Below are positions 56,646 through 64,000 of a DNA stretch of 64,000 nt, one piece after another. This stretch comes from Persicaria tinctoria (Eukaryota > Streptophyta > Magnoliopsida > Caryophyllales > Polygonaceae): contig JBANSL010000013.1 in the NCBI GenBank assembly GCA_037127255.1, forward strand, positions 29,297,688-29,361,687. The letters run 5' to 3'. Position numbers and translations under genes: made by a program. Within the stretch, counting starts at the first letter, position 1, and the number at the start of each line of letters is the position of its first letter. A model generated the notes under the pieces. It did not search any database. It was not told where the DNA came from and saw only the letters and a list, made by a program, of their open reading frames with translations.

Positions 56646-58503
56646 TGTTATAGGAGGAAATCGAGACTTGTAATTCAAAATATAAATAAAGTAAAGCAAA
56701 CCAGATTCCGTCTCGTGCAAATAATTACAAGACCTCCTCCTGATGCAGCAGTGGGAAGTCAGGATCGATCCTCGAGGAAGCACGTCAGCGGATCTCAGGC
56801 AGCGGCAAATCTCACAAACGGTGATCGACCACAGCGTACTCGACCTCGACTAGATGGTAGTCGACAGGGGTCGAACAAGTCGAATCTGATCAAGCAGCAG
56901 CTACTGGGCTTGGTCGATTTCAAGGAAGTAACTCGATGTCGAGGAACTTGTGGTCGAAATCGAGTTGTCTCGTCGAGATCGAGGAACCTGCAGAGACACA
57001 AGCGACGACGATCTTTGCTTGATCGAAAGTGAGAAGTTGACGTCGACCAACTTGGTCGAAATCGAGGAAGAACAGAAACTAAAAATGAATGCAAAACTTC
57101 GAACTTTAAACATTATATGAAAAAGACTTCCAAGATCGGGGTTTGCAACAACGATAACCAAACATGCATAAGGCAAGATAAATAACGATAATCATGCAAA
57201 TTGCATCGAAGGATCAAGCTTTCGCCTTTTCCAACAATTAAGAAACTCTTTCAAGAAACCCTAATTGTATTTACCGATTTTATGTTTACAATCCAAGTTG
57301 TTAGCATGGATCTCCATTGAATGGGTAATAAACACATAAAAGGTAGTAGATGCTCAAAACATGATAAAAGTCAGATCTTTATCTCAAACACGCAGGGCTA
57401 TCATCGGGCTTGCCCCGACCCTAGAAGTGGGTGGACTACTCGCTCTTTATCGCAAGGAAACTCATCAATAATAAAAGGAAATAACTAAATTGCATTAAAA
57501 TAAACCAAAGCTTACAACCGATCGAAGCCAAATTGCTTTCGCTCTCTTGCTCCTACGCGGCCTCCACTCTCTCTCTCTCTCTCCCTCTCTCTCTCTCTAC
57601 TACCTCTTCTCCTTCTCTCCCTCAGATTGAATGAATAAAAACTAGCCCCAGGGGCTATATTTATAGGCTTCCAATCAATGCTAATCAAGGAAGGAATTTC
57701 TATCTATATCTCTATCTAAAATAGAAGATATAATTCTACTTAGGAAATAAATATATCTAAATAAGTAAAACTAGATAAATCCTAGGGTAATTAATTGTTC
57801 AACCCTTAGGATAAATAAAAAGATAAAAAAGATAAAAATATCTAAATCTTCATGTGTTGGAAATCTCGTCTCGAAAATATCTCCATCGGATTCGGGCTAG
57901 ATTCTTAACAAGATTCAGACTAGCTCGAAGTCGGCCATTGTTGGTCAACTCGATATCGAGTAGCTTTCTCTATATCGAAAAATGTTTCTCGCGTCTTCTG
58001 CTCAGCTACTCGATTCCGGCCTCCAGAGTGAAAATCGACCAACTTTTACTCGATATCGACTTGTACTGGTTGATATCGACCTGAATTCTTCTTGGCTAAG
58101 CATCCTTGTCGATTTCTGGGACTCCAGCTCGATTTGGGCTTGGTCGACTTCGAACAATTTGGTCGATGTCGAGCAAATGTGACAACTCTCAGCTTTTTGC
58201 TCTGTTCTTGAAACGCACTTTCCTGAGTCCTCGTTCATCGGATCGATGCCTATGACCATGCGTTGGAAAGCTCTTTTCGAGGGATGCAACTCTTATGAAG
58301 ACATCAGAACTTGACACAGAATGATGAATTGCGAAAAAATGGTCTTTTTTCCAGCTGCACCATCCTTAGCTTCTTCATGAGTTTCCTTTAAGCTCCAAAG
58401 TGCGTCCCATTTTTGCGAAATTAAACAAAAACTTGTGTAGACTCCATAATTTGGAAAATAAGTGTAAACTACATAGATTCTGTATTAATCTAACCCAAAT
58501 GCA
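56646..58503 (-). repeat. 5' LTR of element D, outer end missing
   Basis: Nearly identical to 44687-46500, including palindromes and the TATA box (57665-57658 on the minus strand). Similarity stops near 58503 (TCTAACCCAAATG), so the last 70 bp of U3 and the target duplication are lost. Confidence 0.88.
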
Positions 58504-59676
58504 CGTTCATGTCTTTACTTAAATATATCCTAATTACTTAATAACATTATTTAATCATCTTGCCAAATTCAACCTAACGGATAATAAATTACACAAGCAG
58601 GTGAATTGTAATTTATTTAATTAATTTGGCAATCAATCAAAGGAAAGAAAACAACAAGACACGAAAGACACCAAATGAGCAGAAAGACTCAGAAAGTCAT
58701 TTGCCATGATCCGAAGTTGCAAGCTTTTGACTTAAGTGGTCGGGTTGTCTCGAATTCCTTCGCGGATGTCTAGGGATTGATGAAGCACTGCGGAATTTAA
58801 GAGATTGAAAATGTTTAAAACAACCCTGAAATGTATGGGAATTATCCTGAAATTAATTATGTTGGAACAAGGGCATATTTTAACAAATACGAAACTTAGG
58901 GTGGTTTTTTGTAATTACCCTCCTTCAACCTTCCACCCGATACGCCTTTTCACAGGAGCTTTCCGGCGAGACCACGGTCGGACTTCGGCGATGGTTAGCG
59001 ACGACGATGACCCACGACAGTGCACGAGGATGACTACTTCCAACTCCTGGTGGCTCGATGGTCTCCCTGGTGGCTTAAGGTGGTTCCGGGAGCGACAGAT
59101 GAAGGCGGACGAGGGCGACTCCAGTGGGGTGAGTTCGAGAATGGGGGGATCGAATTTGGGAGGTTCTGGGGAAAATTTTGTGAAGGGGAACGTTTCTAGA
59201 AGGGTTTAGAACGAATTGGGATATGTTAGAACCTTTGTCTCGTTCTCTAATGGATGAATTTCCCCGAAGACCAAAACCCTATATTTATAGTCGATATCAA
59301 TCTGAGCCGAATTGGATCGAATCTAATCTCAGAAGATAACCTCAAATCTATCTAAAAGCTATCTAATTGATCAATTTGATAAAATCTATCTTATTTAACG
59401 GTTTTGATAAAATCTTCCAATTTGGGGATAAACTCGTATGGGTTCGTTTTAGATCCAAAATTATAAATTGATAAAAGATAAGGATATAGAATGGATTGGG
59501 TAATAATTTAGAAATGAAAACGATAAGATTCGGGCGAGATTTGACGCAGGTAAAAATCACCTTGTTCAACAGTGATTCAAATCGCTGCAGGTAGGTGAAG
59601 CGTTAATGGAATATCACCTATACTTATTAGCTCATTGTGACAACAAAATGACTGGAAATACCTGCAAGCCTTAACC

Positions 59677-59690
59677 GGGGGGGGGGGGGG
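59677..59690 (+). repeat. homopolymer G run (14)
   Basis: Fourteen consecutive G following TTAACC. It may be a true G-tract or a length-uncertain assembly position. Confidence 0.9.
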
Positions 59691-61322
59691 TTGCGATTAG
59701 ATTATACGTCAATTAGTCCATGTGGTGGGGGTGTTATGTTTGGCTCACGAGGATTTGAATCATTTCGTCGCGGACTCGGGTGGGAGTCAGGTGATGTTCT
59801 TATTCTAAGAACGTTCTGCTCCGATCACAGACCTCGAGAACTCGACTTTGGGGGTTTTATGTCCGGGGGATGATCAAAGCTATTTTACCTTTTCTTATCT
59901 TGAAACCGGATCCCTACCTTTGGGGTCGGAGGGGGGTATTTATAGGGGAACCAAGCAAGCAGCTGGCTGGTAACCTCATGGTCCTGTATAGGACACGTGT
60001 AACGCATGCCCACACGCTTAGGGGCAAAGGCAATACACGTGGAGCAGAGAGGAGGTGCTTGAGCCAACGAGCTGCTTGCTAGGATCCCGGAGGATTCAAG
60101 TCGCGAGGGAAACCGGGGTCAAAGTTCTTAGGGACGCTAGTTCTAGTTATTTGGTTTCGATCAGGTGCCTTACTCGCGATGGATCTAATGGTGGGACCGG
60201 ATGTCCTTTTGCATTGGGCGACCCATTTATGATGTCATATTTGTGTTTATTTTATAGTCTATTTTTCTATGGCATCGTCATATCTCCTCGTAACCAGATC
60301 GCGAGTGATACGTCATTCGTGATTGGGTTTCGACAAACACGAAGCTACCCACCAACGAACCAGTTTTATTGGATGTGCCTTAGTTGGGCCTATTGTGTAT
60401 TTTGGCCCACTAGGTGGGGTGGTCCCATAGAGAACTATAAGTGGGGTTTTCGCCCTCGCTCCTCCTTATCCCACGTGTTTTAATACTCAAAGAGAAGAGG
60501 AAAGAGAGAGGAAGTTAAAGGGTTTCCTGTGCTCTTTGGAGGAACGAGATCGGAGTTCGGTGGTGGTCCATTTCCAGCTTTCTAAGCTTATCGGTGCTTC
60601 TCTTTCGCATTTCTCAAGTGAGTTTTCTTCGATCTCCTTCTTGCCCTTTTTAATTTCTAGGCTTGCGTTCTTCTCTTGAGACTTTTAGGGTTAGCCGGGA
60701 ACACCAAACCTAGTGGTGGAATTGCCCTCCTATGGCGAAGGGCACGACAATCATTGGATGGAGACCCCAGCATGCCCTGGTGCTTCATCCCCCGCCTCCT
60801 CTGCTGCTTTGTCTTTTCATTCCCTACCCCCCCTTTATTTCCTTAGTCATAATTGATGTTTATGGAGTGATAGTCGGATACCTAGTAATAGTGGGGCGAT
60901 GTCGGGATGGGGTAGTGTTACGTTTGGGTTCTTCGGAAAACCTCCGGCGGTTCTTTCGGATTTTGTGGAAAATCTCCATTGATAAGGGTCGGGAATGTCA
61001 ATTCGTCTCCCCTTTTTGTTTTCCTCCGAGGTGATTTTTCGAGAATCGAGAAACCTTTATGAAGGAGACGAAAATGCGTCTTTTAAACGTCATCCAGCGG
61101 GGGGGAAGATGTCTTTTCAACGTCCTTTCGGGGGGTGCGTGAGGCACCAACTTGGGCCCCCAGGAGGGCTTTTTGGCGCCAAATTTGCTTAACCGCGATG
61201 TTGAAAAGGTAGTTTCCCCTTGCTGATTTTTCCTTTTGTTGTGTCTTTTCCAAGGGGTTTTCTACTTGTTTTTAGACTTAAGATGTCGCAAGAGAGTGAT
61301 AGCCAAAACCGTAGCGTGAGCT

Positions 61323-61622
61323 ATGAGCATGAATAGGTTAGTTCTTTGCGAACCAGGTCCAGCTCCTCCCCCACCGAGTAAAAATCCTCGCGAGGAGAAA
61401 AAAAAAAGGTCGAACCTTGGGGTTGGCCCGAGCGCGAAGAAACGGAAGATGGCGGGAACCATCAATCGTCCTTTGAAGAAAGACAACCCTGAGTACTGCC
61501 ACGCCTCGGAGTGCATAAACGATTTGGGAAAAGGTGAGTCGTCTCGCGTACTTAAGAAAGATAAGAAGCCCGTCCGAGTAGTCCCGGGTGACATTGCCCT
61601 GCCTTCTTATGACCGGACATAA
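61323..61622 (+). CDS. hypothetical Lys/Arg-rich frame
   Basis: 99 codons with a proline stretch (PGPAPPPPSKNP), a basic stretch (REEKKKRSNLGVG, SAKKRKM resembling a nuclear localisation signal) and CHASECINDLGKG. No family recognised. The next 250 bp hold a related-looking frame (TRGEESILDVKHLEEVAKLY), cut by the LTR of element F at 61867. It could be the remnant of a plant gene or of a gypsy-type protein. Confidence 0.3.
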   Translation: MSMNRLVLCEPGPAPPPPSKNPREEKKKRSNLGVGPSAKKRKMAGTINRPLKKDNPEYCHASECINDLGKGESSRVLKKDKKPVRVVPGDIALPSYDRT

Positions 61623-61866
61623 GTAGATAACTGCAGCTTCTGTACCAGTCATACTTTCGCAGCGCCTCCTCCCCTCCCAACAATAATTACAGAGCGCGTA
61701 GCTCATACCGTGGCCAAGACACGGGGTGAGGAGTCGATTCTAGATGTCAAGCATCTGGAAGAGGTGGCGAAGCTTTACCCATGGCTGGCTGGGGTAGAGA
61801 TAGGTTTGGCTACCGAGAATGGTGGGTGTTTGAATGAATACAAAGACCATGCTGTCGTTCACCGGG

Positions 61867-63070
61867 TGATAGAGCATGTTTAGTATTGCATTATAGATTG
61901 CACTTAACATAGTTTAGTTGTGAATATTGCATATATGTAGCCACATATACATAATCACTTGTTGAGTTGGAAGAGGCGGAATCTACACAGTTATATGGTT
62001 TATTACAGGTATTTCAGATTCAAGGTGAAATGAATTGGAGGAGAGCAAAAACAAGCTAAAGAAGATGCATGAAGCTGCTGAAGTCACGGAAGAAGGAGCT
62101 CGGAAGAGTCACTGGCTGCCCCACATATCCATTGGCCGCCCCGCGGTTTGAAGACAAATCCGAAGGAGTTCGCTGATCCCTGGACGCCCCGCGTCTCTCG
62201 CAGAAACGCAACACTCGAAGCCGGAACTTAATTAGGGTTTTTAATATTGTTTTTGGCCGACTTGTTAAAGGCTTTTAAGAGAAATATTAGGTTATTCTTT
62301 CACTAAACTTATGCACTTTAGAGAATTGTTGAGAGCCCCGTTGAGCATGAGCAACTAAACCCTCGAGGTTTCACCTACAGTTTGGATCTTTGATTGTTGA
62401 ATTGTGAGTTTCTTAATCTAGTTCTTATTCCTATTTGAATGTTTTGACTTCTTTGCGCTTAATTCCTTGAATGTGTTTTATTCTCTTTGGCCTGATCAAC
62501 TAGTTAGAGTAGATTCATTCAATTGCTAGGGTTTTGTAGATTCCTCATAGCGAGCCTTAACCCAAGTGGCAATCATATCCCTTTAGGACTCGGAGAACTA
62601 ATTGGATGTGTAGGAAGTTGAATATATGTTAGATATTACCTTGGTTAATTCATATTCTTAATGCTATCTCTAGGTTAAATATTAACCGTGTTAAGGTTAT
62701 TTAGAGATAAGCGTTGCTAGGACTCGTAAGACTGGTAATCTACCTAAGATCTGGACAAGGACATTGATAGGAAAAGACAAGAACTAGAGGCTGAAACAAG
62801 GATCGAATTCATAAATCAAAGTGATAAATTATAGGTGAACCTAATTCTCTCCATTGCATTCTACAACACAATTTACTTTATTTGCTTGCTTCCGCTTTGA
62901 TAAAAGGCGGATCTTTTACTCATAAAAAACCCCCATATTCTCTATTAGTGGTTAGACTTTGTACTTGAATTGATAGATTTCCCTGTGGATCGACCTCTTT
63001 CTTACCAACTATACTAGTCGTGAGTTTGAGAATTCTTTGGCATGAACAACAACAGGTTTTCCTCTTGTCA
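61867..63070 (+). repeat. 5' LTR of element F
   Basis: Proposed start TGATAGAGCATG (like TGATAGCATGC of E) and certain end CTCTTGTCA before the primer site; about 1204 bp. The start is not confirmed because the second LTR lies outside the window. Confidence 0.65.
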
Positions 63071-63074
63071 AATT

Positions 63075-63092
63075 TGGCGCCGTTGCCGGGGA
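63075..63092 (+). other. primer-binding site of F, perfect tRNA-Asp match
   Basis: TGGCGCCGTTGCCGGGGA, exact complement of the tRNA-Asp 3' end, four bases after the LTR. Confidence 0.93.
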
Positions 63093-63129
63093 TTTCGTAT
63101 TGAATTCTTGTGTTGTTTAATCTCTAATC

Positions 63130-64000
63130 TTGGTGTGGACCACCTATATGGTCCACACTCGTGCTACTAATTCATCTTTATTGTCTTTGGATTCAGAGAT
63201 TGAGAGGACTCTCTCTAGATTGAGGCGAGAAGCTCCTGATCACTTTCGCGAGCTACCTTTCGATCAAGGAGAAGAAGAGAGTATAGAGATGACTAACGAA
63301 GATAACCGAACGCTAAAGGAGCTCACAACACCTGACTTGCCCAACAACCTTTGGCTGTCGTGTTCCCTGAACTTGAGGAAGGTGTCAATTTTGAGCTAAA
63401 GTCTGGGGTGATTCATCTCTTCCCCAAATTCCATGGGATGAGTGGTGAGGACCCCCCCAAGCACTTGTCTGAGTTCCATACTGTCGTGGTGGGAATGAAA
63501 CTAGGCAATGTCACGGAGGAGCAAATCAAGTTGAGGGCGTTCCCTTTCTTGTATAAAGACACTGCCAATGAGTGGTTCTACTACTTGCCACTAGGAAGTG
63601 CAACAACATGGGCTTAATTGAAGCGTCTCTTTCTGGAATAGTACTTTCCTGCGACCAAGTTAAACAATCTGAAAAAGAATATCAGCAGCATTGACCAGCA
63701 GTCTACAGAGACAATCTATGAGTACTTTGAGCACTTCAAGAAGCTTTGCTCTAGTTGCCTTTACTATGGTTTCTCAAAGAAGGATTTAGTGCTCTTTCTA
63801 TTCAATATATTGCTTGACAAGGAGCGCAATACAGTGAACTCTGCCTGTGGAGGCAACATCTTGAACAAAACACCCACTGCCACTTGGGAGGTGTTTTTAG
63901 AGCTTGCTGAGGGCTCTAGACAATTCAGCAAGGGACTTCATTCTAGAGGGGTGCTTGCCGCAGACTCCTCAACTTCCGCCTTACAAAGCGATGTGGCAGA
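63130..64000 (+). pseudogene. gag of element F, frameshifted, incomplete
   Basis: The N-terminal frame 63130-63399 (VHTRATNSSLLSLDSEIERT) continues after a frameshift near 63350 into FELKSGVIHLFPKFHGMSGE, EDPPKHLSEFHTVV, IKLRAFPFLYKDTANEWFYY, then after two stops (63615 and about 63640) KNISSIDQQSTETIYEYFEHF, LFNILLDKERNTVNSACGG. This is the capsid region common in Athila-type gag (DPxxHLxxFxxxC, KLxAFPFSLxDxAxxW). At least one frameshift and two stops make this copy inactive. The rest lies outside the window. Confidence 0.85.

Larger units (their letters stand above)
44687..58503 (-). mobile_element. element D: gag-protease LTR retrotransposon, interrupted by E
   Basis: Minus-strand order from the right: 5' LTR (56646-58503, outer part truncated), primer site, gag, protease, [E insertion 48340-54024], polyprotein tail and 3' untranslated region, polypurine tract (complement of AATCACCCCATACTT, 46572-46586) and 3' LTR (44687-46571). 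As in A, protease is followed directly by the tail and 3' region with no reverse transcriptase or integrase. Confidence 0.85.
58504..61866. other. unassigned region
   Basis: No clear gene or transposon ends. 58920-59210 has a plus-strand frame (58805-59209) that looks like a GC-rich leader. A run of 14 G is at 59677-59690. From 60480 to 61300 the sequence resembles an untranslated leader (purine-rich AAGAGAAGAGGAAAGAGAGA, then introns). A Lys-rich plus-strand frame at 61323-61622 and a second at about 61708-61880 (HLEEVAKLYPWLAGVEIGLA) look coding and may be one protein broken by frameshifts, possibly retrotransposon-derived; I cannot assign it. Confidence 0.35.
61867..64000 (+). mobile_element. 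element F: Ty3/gypsy-like retrotransposon, 5' part
   Basis: Plus strand: 5' LTR, perfect tRNA-Asp primer site, gag running past the window end. The LTR 3' end (CCTGTGGATCGACCTCTTTC, ACTATACTAGT) resembles E's LTR read in the same sense, so F may be the kind of element that E derives from. Confidence 0.8.

Noticed and set aside
60732..61034. 100-codon hydrophobic frame
   Set aside because: Reads through leader-like DNA with no conserved motif; probably chance.
1..64000. tRNA or rRNA genes
   Set aside because: The only tRNA-like matches are 18-bp primer sites complementary to the tRNA-Asp 3' end; no cloverleaf or rRNA sequence was noticed.

Overview
This window is transposon-dense plant nuclear DNA. 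The evidence is plant-type LTR retrotransposons primed by tRNA-Asp (minus-strand or plus-strand copies of TGGCGCCGTTGCCGGGGA and close variants), a CACTA transposon, hAT-type MITEs with 8-bp target duplications, intron-bearing fragments of plant genes, and one small spliced HMG-box-like gene. The species cannot be named from the sequence. Nothing looks bacterial, organellar or like a free virus.

Layout. 1-3.6 kb: minus-strand gag-protease remnant of an Athila-like Ty3/gypsy element (called Z here), its primer site and a 5' LTR split by a hAT MITE. 4.75-27.5 kb: a nest. A minus-strand element (B, target duplication ATACA) sits in an exon of an ERDJ3B-like DnaJ gene fragment. B's left LTR is broken by a truncated Ty1/copia element, and B's interior carries a plus-strand element (A) that encodes only gag and protease. 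A in turn carries a 5.35-kb CACTA transposon (TSD TAA) with antisense exons of nicotinate phosphoribosyltransferase. 27.5-36.6 kb: intronic or degenerate DNA with a tiny hAT MITE, a near-perfect 28-bp inverted repeat, fragments of chloroplast translation initiation factor IF-2 and of a BTB/POZ gene, and Helitron-like termini. 38.2-39.2 kb: an apparently intact six-exon HMG-box-like gene on the minus strand, the best host-gene candidate. 39.9-41.3 kb: a fold-back or MULE-like element with long inverted repeats. 42.4-44.7 kb: LTR fragments. 44.7-58.5 kb: minus-strand gag-protease element D, interrupted by a complete non-autonomous element E (48340-54024, TSD CAAGC) whose LTR holds two hAT MITEs. 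58.5-61.9 kb: unassigned. 61.9-64 kb: plus-strand element F (LTR, primer site, gag) leaving the window.

How the parts relate. A, D and Z belong to one Athila-like family. In A and D the path runs LTR, primer site, gag with CCHC knuckle, aspartic protease, 3' untranslated region, polypurine tract, LTR, with no reverse transcriptase or integrase, so they must be mobilised in trans. Their most striking property is a short palindrome, TCGATATCGA and close variants, strewn through the U3 region, the R/U5 region, the gag-protease spacer and the 3' region. Element B carries a different palindrome (TCGGTACCGA) and E a third (GCTGCGGCCGCAGC). A conserved 3' motif and a small hairpin beside the polypurine tract are shared by A, D and E. 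All coordinates of repeats and exons were read by eye; family names rest on recognisable motifs, not on database searches.
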